DNA from: Volvox africanus
Lineage: Eukaryota > Chlorophyta > Chlorophyceae > Chlamydomonadales > Volvocaceae
NCBI GenBank assembly: GCA_030268105.1
Contig: BSDZ01000025.1
Span: forward strand, 1,750,001 to 1,814,000
Direction of reading: 5' to 3'
DNA: 64,000 bases
Below the pieces are notes generated by a model. It did not search any database, was not told the DNA's origin, and saw only the letters and a program-made list of their open reading frames with translations. Every line of letters starts with the position of its first letter. Within the stretch, counting starts at the first letter, position 1. Positions 40,134 to 50,951 of this stretch are shown piece after piece. The translations under genes were made by a program, and so were the position numbers.

Positions 40134-43100
40134 GGGCTGCGGAGGGGGCACCACCTGGGATTTCTGAACTAACGCGTGGTCGGTGGTCATCCTTACGGCC
40201 AGCCGTTAAGGCATTGTTGCCTTGTGTACTTGGACACATCGAGCGAGTCATTGCGCGACGCATCACGCTTGACGGACGCACGGGACTTCTCTGCTTCGAC
40301 CCGTTGTGTAATTTGTTTACACCTCGCCGTCCCCTGTCGTCTATCGATCTGTCTAACCACGTGGTTTTGTCCATCCCCTCATCTCTGCGTGAGATGTCGG
40401 AACAGTTGGCCATATACAGGAGGTGTAGGCGTCAATATCCAGGCACCGCCGCATGTGTTTTACTCCCCGCTTTCTGTCAGCGCAAGGCAGAGGCATCGTT
40501 AAGGGGTATGCGGCATGTCCACCGGTTCGAGCCGGGCACCGTTTTGTTTAATGGTGTGGATCGGGAGGGTACGCTGGCTCCGTGGCCAAGCACATCCTAC
40601 TCGGTTGACGTTTGGTACGAAGCTCCTGACGGGGGTGCCGTAGGTTACGGACCCGCCCTAAGTGCACTGACGTTGTCTGCTGGGCAGTCGCTCGTAGATA
40701 ACCGTGTCCCTGTGGTTCAGATCGGTTTGAATGGCCGTACTCTGAAGGCACTTGTTGACACCGGTGCCAGCGACGACTTCATCTCTGTCGCAGAGGTGAA
40801 TGCGCTGGGGTTGTCCCCAGAGTCGTCTGATTGTCCACAGGTTACCCTTGCTGACGGGGGTAAGCATCCCATCGTGGGCAGGATTACCCTTAGCCTATCG
40901 ATAGGCCCTTTGCGTGTTGTGACCCGGCCGTACGTGCTGCAGGGCTTAGCAGAGACTGCACCGTACATAATGGGGTTGTCGACATTACGGCAGTACCGCG
41001 AGCGCATTGACATGGAGACCGCAACCCTGCATATGTGCAAGGGTACTCTGTCGATTAAGGTACCTTTCCTGTCGTTCGAACATGTCACATTAAAGGAGGG
41101 CGAAACTGAGTGGTTAATTTCACTGTGACCGCAATGGCCGCGCGAATCGAACCAGAGCTAGTCGGGCGTAAGGAGGCCGTCCGTTTGTTACGGAAGGGTG
41201 CCCACGGACTGCTTTTAAGGCCGCGGGTGAGCTGTTGTGTCACCACCGCGCAGATTTCTGCGGATCCTGAGGTTGAGGCCCTACTGTCGCAGTATGAGGA
41301 CGTCTTTAAAGATATCCCTGGCCTACCACCTATGCGTCCTGTTGATCACACAATCCCTCTCATGCCTGGAGCGCAGCCTACGGCCCGGCCAATGTACAGG
41401 TTGAGTCCATTGGAACTGGACGAGGTGAAGCGCCAGGTGACGGATTTGCTCGGGAAGGGTATGATACGCCCCAGCACATCCCCGTATTCTGCACCGATTT
41501 TGTTTGTCGGTAAGAAGGATGGGACCTTGCGCATGTGCATCGATTACCGGGGGTTGAATGCGAATACGGTGAAAAATCGCTACCCTTTGCCACGCGTCGA
41601 CGACCTGTTGGATAAGCTGAAGGGCTCGGCTTATTTTTCCTCAATCGACTTACAACAGGGCTACAATCAGATTCGCATCGCTGCCTCTGATATCCCGAAA
41701 ACCGCTTTTCGGACGCCCTTCGGTCACTTTGAGTATACGGTCCTATCGTTTGGTTTGACTAATGCCCCTGCGACGTTTCAGGCGGTTATGGACCGAATGT
41801 TTAGGCCGTTTATCGACAGGTTCGTTGTTTGCTACCTGACATCTTGGTATATTCTAAGACACACGAGGAGCACTTGGAGCATCTTCGGCTCGTGCTTGAC
41901 GTTATGAGGCGGGAGCAATTGTTTGCTAAACGCGCCAAATGCTTTTGGGCGCAGCCTCAGGTGGAATATTTGGGCCACATTGTGTCGGCCACCGGTGTGA
42001 AGATGGACCCACAGAAGGTCGCCGTGGTTCGCGATTGGCCCGCGCCTCAGAACCTCACGGAGCTGCGTAAGTTCCTTGGCTTGACCAATTATTTCCGAAA
42101 GTTCATTGAAAAATATTCCATAATTGCGGCCCCGCTTACTAACTTAACTCGCAAAGGCGTTTTTGTTTCGCTCGAGTCGTGGACGTCGCAATGCCAGCGG
42201 GCATTCGAAGAGCTCAAACGAATCGTTGCCGAAGATGTCACCCTTGCATTCCCTGATTACTCGTTGCCATTTCGTGTTGAGGTAGTGTCTGATGCCTCAA
42301 TATTTGGAAGCGGCGCTGTATTGTTACAGGAAGGGCGACCGATCGCCTTCACGAGTAAGAAGTTTTCTGGTGCAGAAATTCGCTACACCACCGGGGAACA
42401 GGAGCTTCTGGCCGTGCTGCATGCTTTAAAGGAATGGCGCTGTTACCTCGAGGGACGCCCGTTTATTTTAAAGACTGACCACAAGCCCCTAACGTTTTTG
42501 CAAAGCGTTCCGACGTTGAACCGCCGTCAAGCTAGGTGGATGGAATATCTAGCTAGGTTCAACTGCACCTGGGAGTATATTTCTGGTAAACTTAATATTG
42601 CCGATGCTCTCAGTCGACATCCGTCGCTACACGCTGCAATTTTGGCAGCGCCCGTCGTGCGGCCGTGTAGCGAGGAGGTACCGATCGCGACGGACCTCAT
42701 GGAGCGGTTGAAGGTTGCCTACAACGCAGACGCCTGGTTCGCGGACCCGGCTAATGTAGAAAACCTTCGCAAGCAGAATGGCCTTTGGCTACGGACGGAG
42801 GGTGCAGCTACGCAAATCGTCGTTCCGAACGACGACGCGCTACGCTATGACATCCTTGCGCGGTTCCACGAGGACCCGTTAGCAGGACACCCTGGTAGCA
42901 AGCGATTGATCGACTTGGTGCAACGTTCCTTTTGGTGGCCTCGTTTGGCTAAGGATGCGGCGAACTTCGTCCAGACATGCAGTCTGTGCCAGCGCAATAA
43001 GGCTTTGTCCGGTAAGGGCCATGGGTTGTTGCAACCGTTGCCTGTCCCGGATGCGCCTTGGGAAAGTGTTTCCATGGACTTTGTAGTCGCGCTGCCCAAA

Positions 43101-44168
43101 ACTGAGGGGGGATATGATGCGGTGTTCGTAATGGTCGATCGTCTGACTAAGATGGTTCATCTAGCACCATGTACATCATCCTGCATGGCTGAGCAAACCG
43201 CACGTTTGTTTTTCGACAATGTGGTTCGGTTACACGGGGTTCCCAAAAATGTGATTTCGGACCGCGGTGGGCAGTTCACGTCTAAATTTTGGGAAGCGCT
43301 CTGCAAACTAGTTGGCATGCGCGTCAACCTGAGCACGGCGTATCACCCGCAGACTGATGGTCAAACCGAACGCACAAATCGCACGTTGGGTGATATGTTG
43401 CGCAATTATGCTGGTCGCACACCACTTGTTTGGGATACATATTTGACTGCGGCAGAATTCGCGCTTAACAACGCTGTTAACCGCTCTACAGGCAAAAGTC
43501 CGTTCTTTCTTAACTACGGGTTTCATCCCGCGCTACCCGTGTGGCGTGAGTTGGAAGTGAACGTGCCTGCTGCTAAACTTTTTGCCAAGTCTTTTATGTC
43601 CCGAATCACAGACGCGAAGTCGTGTTTGGACGCGGCACAGCAACGAACGACGGAATACTATAACAAATCTAAGGAGGATATGACGTTTTCGGAAGGGCAA
43701 CTCGTGTTGCTAAGCACCAAGAACTTGTGTTCTTTGGCCGACGGATCCCGAAAACGTTTACCCCGCTGGATTGGTCCGTATCCTGTCATGCGCATGGTTG
43801 GGAATGTGGCTGTGGAGCTTGCATTGCCCGCTGATATGACCATTCACCCCACGTTTCACGTATCGCTTGTTCGTCCGTATCGTGGTACGGAACCCGTCCC
43901 TGAGCCTTCTAACGCCCCCGCAGCGATCGAACCAGTTCCCGAGACCTGGATCGCTGGTAAACAGAAGTTTTACGATGTGGAGCGGGTGTTAGATTATCGC
44001 GTGCGTCGTGTGGGCCGACACCGACGTAAGTGGACAGTACACGAGTACTTGATCAAGTGGACAGGGTATACCGACGAGCACAACTCATGGGAACCGGCAC
44101 GCAACTTCTCACAGGACATGAAGCCCCTGCTCGAAGAAGCCCGCAAACGTGCCACGCAAGCCCAATGA
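40134..44168 (+). pseudogene. A2 pol with three deletions, one in the RT active site
   Basis: A 13-bp deletion just after UAG (loss of TTGCCCGGGTTCC) breaks the gag-pol frame, a 10-bp deletion follows 41110, and a 4-bp deletion at about 41836-41839 removes GATG from the YLDD codons. Otherwise protease, RNase H, integrase catalytic residues and chromodomain read through. Ends TGA at 44166-44168. Confidence 0.9.
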
Positions 44169-44227
44169 CCCCTGCAGTCGATGCTGTATGATGCAGCGAG
44201 GACGCTGCATACGGGAGGGGGGATAAT

Positions 44228-45051
44228 TGTTGTGCTACGGTTAGTTTCCCGCCGATGCGTAGGTCGATGTGATCCTACAAGGCGAAGTGCTATTGTGATG
44301 AACACATTGCATATGAATGAATCTGCATGATATAAATGTATTCGTGTACATTTATATATGCATTTGGCATGTTGTCATTATCCATCGCGACATCGCATCA
44401 TGGCAAATCCGCCTAGCATGCATGAAAGCCCGAAGCATTGAAGTGCGCATTATGCTCGTGCTACGAAACTATAAGTAATATTATCTGATGTAATATTACT
44501 TCATTACAGCACACGTTGAGAGCGCCGCACTCGTCGTGACACATGCCCTGCAACCGGATATCGTTATCCGGACCCTTGCATCATGTGAATGCCGGAAAGG
44601 CTTATACGTTGTTATGCGTAGACATTGCCTATACGCAGTAGGGTTGTCACATCGAGGATCGGCCTCCTGATGTGAATCGTACGGCATTGCGATGCTGCGA
44701 GTATAACAGATGCGAGGACGGCTAAGCAAGAGAAGACATTCGATACCGGAGAACACTCGTGTGTTCTATATTACTATTGCTATACGCTATTCTACTTAGC
44801 CCGAGCTAAGCCTGAACTTCGCTAATCACCGCCGCGTGATGATTGCTTGCTTCCGGCGCTGACGGCGATTTCGTCCATTGCATCGTTCCGATCTGTAAGA
44901 CTGTAAGTTATATCTCTCTTCGTCTTGAAGTCTTCCGCTGTCTCTGTTTGCTCTCGCTTGCCTTGCTGTACTTGCAAGTGCTCGCGCATCGGTGTCGAAA
45001 GTCTCCAGACGTGCAGATACTTATGAGCAAACGCGAACGAGAGGTACAACA
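44228..45051 (+). repeat. 3' LTR of A2
   Basis: 824 bp preceded by the CGGGAGGGGGGATAAT polypurine tract and followed by CTCCA. Confidence 0.93.
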
Positions 45052-45056
45052 CTCCA

Positions 45057-45890
45057 CACCTGAGAATTTCTTACTCGTGAAGGCGATCGGTCGTCCTTCC
45101 TGCAACAATACAGCGCCGCTTCCATGCAAGGAAGCATCCGATACAACTTCAACACGGAATGGCAACGAGTGATCAGGGAAAGAAAGGGTAACGTCATGGG
45201 CGACGATTTGCTTGAGCTCTTCGAATGCCCTCTGACACGCGGATGGCCAGGCTTTGAGAGAAGCGAACCCTCCTTTCTTCGTCAAATTCGTAAGCGGGGC
45301 CGCAATAATGGAGTAATTCTTAAAAACTTACGGAAGTAGTTAGTCAAACCCAAGAACTGGCGTAGTTCGGTGAGGTTCTGAGGCACGGGTCATTCGCGAA
45401 CCACAGCTACCTTCCGTGGGTCCATCCTGACCCCAGTGGCCGACACGATGTGGCCCAAATACTCCATTTGCGGCTGCGCCCAAAAACACTTGGCGCGTTT
45501 AGCAAACAATTGCTCCCGCTTCATCACCTCAAGCACGAGCTCGAGATGCTTCAGGTGCTCCTCGCGCGTTTTGGAATATATTAAAATATCATCCAAATAG
45601 CAAACGACGAACCTGTCGATATACGGTCTGAACATGCGATCCATCACTGCTTGAAATGTGGCGGGCGCATTAGTAAGTCCAAACGACAAGACCGTGTACT
45701 TGAAGTGACCAAAGGGAGTCCGGAAAGCGGTTTTCGGGATATCAGAGGCAGCGATGCGTATCTGATTATACCCTTGTTGAAGGTCAATCGAGGAAAAATA
45801 AGCTGAGCCCTTCAGCTTATCGAGCAGGTCATCGACGCGCGGCAAAGGGTAGCGATTTTTAATCGTAGTCGCATTCAAGCAATAAGGTCG
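45057..45890 (-). pseudogene. B2 pol, RT to start of RNase H
   Basis: RT core ([45 protein letters not shown]) and RNase H start ([19 protein letters not shown]), separated by a stop and frameshift near 45390. The RT N-terminus is missing, joined directly to protease-region sequence at about 45890. Confidence 0.85.
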
Positions 45891-46166
45891 TCAGTGACAC
45901 CTATAGCGCACGGGTGTCCGAAATTTCAAGGAACAAAATGACTTCATCGTCATTGGTAGAGTCAAGCGTAGTGAACCCCCGCTACGCTCCTGCGACCCAC
46001 GATGCTCCACAGATACGGATTCGTTAAGAACGCATATCTACCAGCCATCTGATCATCTAATCAACGGCAGTGGAGAGTCTTCTTCATGCCAGAATCACTG
46101 GATACAATTAGGAGTAGTAGTGGTTAACACATAAGGCCTAACTCCTCGTCGGGTATCAGTCCCTTA
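45891..46166 (-). other. B2 decayed protease-side region
   Basis: Aligns with the B1 stretch around 20300 (AAGGTCGTCA followed by ACACCT). No open frame. Most of the protease and the RT N-terminus are absent. Confidence 0.55.
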
Positions 46167-47453
46167 CTAATGCGACCTGGGTGACCCGACTACATCGACA
46201 GAAATCGTGCCCTGTACTTCGTCCATCGGGTGTAGGTCTGCAGCTAACGGAGGTGGAAGTGGGCAGTTCCTTGTAAGATGGTATGATGCGCACCGAAGAC
46301 AAACTCCCAATTGTCGTCGCTGTGCGAACTCCGTCTGGGTGCATCCCCATTTAGCAAGCCATCGATTTTCTGTCCTCGACCGCTTCAATTCCGACGCAGC
46401 TCCACGTGATGCGACGGTATTCTGTGGCGTGTCTCTCCTCTTCCGTACATTCCGAGTTACTTGCGGATTTCGTGGACTTAATCCCCGGCTGCCAGAAACA
46501 TGGACGCGACTGGTCGAAGGGGTGCCAGCCCGACACATAGGTGCAGGCGGTAGCGGAATGCCAGTAGTCTCAGGTGCTGGGTCAGTCTCATTGGAGGTAT
46601 CTTGCGTCGTGTCCACTGGTAATGGTGCTAAGGCTGTCGGGTGCTCTTGTCCCGTCCTGAGGCGAGCTTCGGCGTCGTGAACGATCTGAACCCATCGCGT
46701 ATACGATCTTGTCCTTTCCAGCGCCGGATCCATAATACTCGCTCTGGCCAACTGGAGAGGGAGACCACGTTGGAACCAATAAATGTAGTCTCCTTCTGAA
46801 AAACCGATCATAGGTGCCGTCAGACCTTCAAACCGCAACCGGTAGTCCTCCACAGACTCGTCAGATCGCATTCGGTAGGTGCCTGCATGTAGTTCTCGGT
46901 ACATGGCAGCCACTTGTGATTGATTTCCGGGAGCGAATCGAGTAAGCAGCGCGTTAATTAGTGCTTCAAACGTAAAGTGCTCCTGTATAGTGGTCCAATG
47001 GTCATACCATTCCCTCGCAACGCCGCTTAGCGTGGCCTCAATAAATAAACACTTTACCTCGTCGCGATCACCACCTTTTACCAACTTCAAATATCTTTTA
47101 GCATCACGAACATATGAGCGGGCAGCGCTTGCGATAGTCTTGGGTTCCGCGATGGGAGGAATATGAAATTGAGGTGTGGGAACGACGAAACCGGGGACTC
47201 CGCCTTCATCCATAAGTTGTTGCAGCGATACCATTGCCAGGTCCGGCTCCGTTTCGGGGGGCCCCGCGTGATCTGACGTCCCAGTGGGGCCCTGAATTGG
47301 ATAAGGACCATTTGGCTGGGGAACGTCGGGCTGGGGATTATGTAAATTATCAGTATTTGGTGGGATCTCCGGTCCTTCATTATGGGCTCCAACACTGGCC
47401 CGTTCACTCCCTCCCGTAGATGGGGAATATTGATTATGCAACATGCATTTCAA
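46167..47453 (-). CDS. gag: B2 Gag, intact (428 aa)
   Basis: Single frame from ATG 47453 to TAG 46167-46169, immediately followed in frame by TAA, so readthrough to pol is unlikely. Proline-rich N-terminus, LAMVSLQQLMDEGG, capsid core (YVRDAKRYLKLVKGGDRDE, AREWYDHWTTIQEHFTFE), linker, zinc knuckle CLRCASYHLTRNC. The core aligns with family-A Gag. The only undamaged B gene in the window; with the integrase stop and missing protease it could at most supply Gag. Confidence 0.88.
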   Translation of the reverse strand: MKCMLHNQYSPSTGGSERASVGAHNEGPEIPPNTDNLHNPQPDVPQPNGPYPIQGPTGTSDHAGPPETEPDLAMVSLQQLMDEGGVPGFVVPTPQFHIPPIAEPKTIASAARSYVRDAKRYLKLVKGGDRDEVKCLFIEATLSGVAREWYDHWTTIQEHFTFEALINALLTRFAPGNQSQVAAMYRELHAGTYRMRSDESVEDYRLRFEGLTAPMIGFSEGDYIYWFQRGLPLQLARASIMDPALERTRSYTRWVQIVHDAEARLRTGQEHPTALAPLPVDTTQDTSNETDPAPETTGIPLPPAPMCRAGTPSTSRVHVSGSRGLSPRNPQVTRNVRKRRDTPQNTVASRGAASELKRSRTENRWLAKWGCTQTEFAQRRQLGVCLRCASYHLTRNCPLPPPLAADLHPMDEVQGTISVDVVGSPRSH

Positions 47454-47881
47454 TTAAGACTTCACAAGGAAAATAGGTGGAGGTAAAACTGTACCTTAAG
47501 GATTTCCTCTCGTGTACCGTTCTCACCCGAGTAAAACTCCGACGTGGACGGTAACGTAACCCACCAGTATGTTGTCACCTTCAAATTGATATCTCTTTGG
47601 CAACTGATCCTGTCCGATACCCAACTCTATCGAGGGGGCGATTTCGAGTGTGATGGCAACAGAATTTCTTCTGCGGACTTAAGACCTTGCGGGTAACAAA
47701 AGTATGGTTGTTATTTAACAGACCGATATTGTATCAGGAGTTCAGGTAGAGGATAGTACCGTATCAGCTTTCCGGCGAGGTTATCTCGTGATACTCTTCG
47801 CCATCGCTCGCCCGTGCAAGAACCTACTCTTCGCTAGTGACGATGAGACAGCCGTGAGTCGAACCGTCTCGCTACCAAATT
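47454..47881 (-). other. B2 5' leader with primer-binding site
   Basis: Leader of about 430 bp. On the minus strand the site next to the LTR reads TGGTAGCGAGACGGTTC (47861-47877). No further gene seen. Confidence 0.65.
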
Positions 47882-48696
47882 TGTTGTATCCTTCCTTCTT
47901 CAATCATGTATTAGCTCTGCACGTCTAGGTGTTAGCTGCGTGCGTACCAAGCTTACGAACAGCAAGGCAAGCCAATGCGAATAGTAGACAGCGGAAGACT
48001 CAATAGCATGAAAAGATTCAACTTACAATGTTCTTCAGTTACAGAATTACAGTCTGCCATCAGACCCCGTGGGCAATGTTCATCACTCGGCTGCAGATGG
48101 AATGCTAGAATAGCTCAGGCCGAATGTAAATGATTATATCGTATGTATGCGTATCGAATAGAGTTAAGTACTCGAATACTTGGTCCAAAGTTAGTGATGT
48201 GCCGACTTCGGTCTCTAGGCGGCCTTCCTCGCACCTATCACGTCGCGATACCGATGTGCAGTACAGGTCTCACTGGATTACGATCTCAAGTGTGAGTACC
48301 TTGGTAAGACTGCTCTAAATATCGTGTCATTCGTGATGTTATTGGATGCAACGCATGCAATATGCAAAGGTCCGAATATCGATATTCGGTTGCCGACCCA
48401 ACCATCGCAATCGTCGCATTCTTGCATACGCGTATGGTTTATGACACAGATGAGGTAATACTATTCAAAGTATTATTACGTGATATAATATGCCAATGGA
48501 TAGGTCGCGCATTAATTATCAGCCTCGTGTCAAACATGTTGATCGACAGCGTGATGTCGTGAATGATGATGCGACATGCCTGATTAGCTAGATATACTCG
48601 AGTATATCATGCTAATATGATTGTATTATGCTTCATGATATCTGAATGCATTGCGGCCTTCATAAATGTAAACGGTGATTGAACCCGCGTACAACA
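47882..48696 (-). repeat. LTR of B2 (5' LTR in element sense)
   Basis: 815 bp, about 2% different from 34938-35752 by eye. Ends CCGCGTACAACA and is followed by TCCCT. Confidence 0.92.
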
Positions 48697-48701
48697 TCCC
48701 T

Positions 48702-48968
48702 GAGCCTGCGAACGCCCCTGCAGCGATTGAACCAGTTCCCGAGACCTGGATCACTGGTAAACAGAAGTTTTACGATGTGGAGCGGGTGTTAGATTATCAC
48801 ACGCATCATGTGGGCCGACACCGACGTAAGCGGACAGTACACGAGTACTTGGTCAAGTGGACAGGGTATACCAGCGAGCACAACTCGTGGGAACCGGCAC
48901 ACAACTTCTCGCAGGACATGAAGCCTCTGCTCGAAGAAGCCCGCAAACGTGCCACGCAAGCCCAATGA
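48702..48968 (+). pseudogene. A0 pol end (chromodomain), right of B2
   Basis: Continues the fragment at 34802-34937: [17 protein letters not shown], then a chromodomain [20 protein letters not shown] and TGA. Followed by the polypurine tract and A0 LTR. Confidence 0.85.
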
Positions 48969-49027
48969 CCCCTGCAGTCGATTCTGTATGAAGCAGCGAG
49001 GACGCTGCATACGGGAGGGGGGATAAT

Positions 49028-49860
49028 TGTTGTGCCACGGTTCATTTCCCGCCGATGCGTAGGTCGATGTGACGCTACGAGGCGAAGTGCTGTTTTGATG
49101 AACGCATGAATGATCGATGCATATGAATGAACTTGCATGACATAAATGTATTCGCATACATTTATGTCTGCTTTGGCATGTTACCATTATGCATCGCGAC
49201 ATCGCATCATGGCTGATCCGCCTAGCATGCATGAAATCCCGAGCAATCGAGAAGTGCATTATGCTCGTGCTATGAAACGATAAGTAATATTATCTGGTAT
49301 AATATTACTTCATTACAGCACACGTTGAGAGCGCTGCACTCGTCGCGATACATGCCTTGCAACCGAATATTGTTATTCGGACCCTTGCATTATGCGAATG
49401 CGCGAAAGGCTTATCGGTTGTTATACGTGAACATCGCCTATGCGCAGTAGGGTTGTCACACTTAGGATCGGCCTCCTAGTCTGAGTCGTACGGCGTCGTG
49501 ATGCTGCGACTATAACAGATGCGTGGACGGCTAAGTAAGATAAGACATTTGATACCAGAGAACACTTGTGTGTTCCACACTATTATTGCTAAACGCTCTT
49601 CTACTTAGCCCGAGCTAAGCCTGAACTTCGCTTATCACCGCCGCGTGATGATTGCTTGCTTCCAGTGCTGACGGCAATTATGTCCATTGCATCGCTTCAG
49701 TCTGTAAGATTGTAAGTTATATCTCTTCTTGTCTTGAAGTCTTCCGCTGTCTCTGTTTGCTCTCGCTTGCCTTGCTGTACTTGCAAGTGCTCATGCATCG
49801 GTATGGAAAGCCTTCAGACGCGCAGATACTTATGAGCAAACACGAAGGAGAGGTACAACA
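49028..49860 (+). repeat. 3' LTR of A0, old family-A copy
   Basis: 833 bp, TGTTGTGCCACGG to GAGAGGTACAACA. More diverged from A1-A4 than these are from each other, but its inverted repeats stay paired: ACATAAATGTA/TACATTTATGT (49140-49167) and CCGAATATTGTTATTCGG (49363-49380). Confidence 0.88.
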
Positions 49861-50055
49861 AATTGACCTACATGGTCTTAGGGATGTCATGCAACCAAAC
49901 CACATTGCCAAAAAACAATCATGCCATTTGCTTAGCAGTGCACGACGATGTGCATGGCACTAGGTGAACTATCTTAGTCAAACGGTCTACCATGACGAGC
50001 ACTGAGTTGTATCCCCCCTCAGTTTTGGGCAGCACGACTGCGACTTTCCCAAGGT
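49861..50055 (-). pseudogene. Old integrase fragment left of A3
   Basis: Minus-strand integrase core piece, ending where A3 inserted; the sequence resumes at 57536. It retains a Tyr codon (TAC) after KTEGG-equivalent codons where family B has TAA, and NSV like B's DSV, so it is intermediate between A and B. Confidence 0.65.
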
Positions 50056-50060
50056 GCATC

Positions 50061-50884
50061 TGTTGTGCTACGGTTCATTTCCCGCCGACGCGTAGGTCGA
50101 CGCGATCCTACGAGGCGAAGTGCTTTTGTGATGAACGCATTGCATATGAATGAATCTGCATGATATAAATGTATTCGTGTACATTTATATATGCATCTGG
50201 CATGTTGTCATTATCCATCGCGACATCGCATCATGGCAAATCCGCCTAGCATGCATGAATAACCGAAGCATTGAAGTGCGCATTATGCTCGTGCTACAAA
50301 ACGATAAGTAATATTATCTGATATAATATTACTTCATTTAAGCACACGTTGAGAGCGCCGCACTCGTCGCGATACATGCCCCGCAACCGGATATCGTTAT
50401 CCGGACCCTTGCATCATGCGAATGCCGGAAAGGCTTATACGTTGTTATGCGTAGACATCGCCTAGACGCAGTAGGGTTGTCACATCTAGGATCGGCCTCC
50501 TAATGTGAATCGTACGGCATTGCGATGCTGCGAGTATAACAGATGCGAGGACGGCTAAGCTAAAAAAGACATTCGATACCGGAGAACACTCGTGTGTTCT
50601 GTATTACTATTTCTATACACTATTCTACTTAGCCCGAGCTAAGCCTGAACTTCGCTAATCACCGCCGCGTGATGATTGCTTGCTTCCGGCGCTGACGGCG
50701 ATTTCGTCCATTGCATCGTTCTGATCCGTAAGACTGTAAGTTATATCTCTCTTCGTCTTGAAGTCTTCCGCTGTCTCTGTTTGCTCTCGCTTGCCTTGCT
50801 GTACTTGCAAGTGCTCGCGCATCGGTGTCGATAGTCTCCAGACGTGCAGATACTTATGAGCAAACGCGAACGAGAGGTACAACA
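50061..50884 (+). repeat. 5' LTR of A3
   Basis: 824 bp. Inverted repeats at 50163-50190 (11-bp arms), 50306-50334 (12-bp arms, 5-base loop), 50387-50404 (7-bp arms) and 50583-50600 (7-bp arms). Primer-binding site TGGTATCGAGACAGG follows. Confidence 0.93.
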
Positions 50885-50951
50885 ATTTGGTATCGAGACA
50901 GGTTCGTTGCCTAACTGTCTCTCTCTGTCTAATCGGAAGTAGGTTCTTTCT

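Larger units (their letters stand above)
37608..45051 (+). mobile_element. Family-A retrotransposon A2, recent but defective
   Basis: 7444 bp, LTRs of 824 bp with about two differences, target-site duplication CTCCG/CTCCA (37603-37607 and 45052-45056). It is inserted in the B2 RNase H coding region. Gag has a nonsense codon and pol has a 13-bp, a 10-bp and a 4-bp deletion. Confidence 0.92.
34938..48696 (-). mobile_element. Family-B retrotransposon B2 (minus strand), interrupted by A2
   Basis: Ends defined by perfect target-site duplications TCCCT (34933-34937 and 48697-48701) and two 815-bp LTRs. Without A2 it is about 6.3 kb. Gag is intact; protease and the RT N-terminus are deleted; integrase carries the family TAA. 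LTRs differ at roughly 17 sites by eye, older than A2 inside it. Confidence 0.9.
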
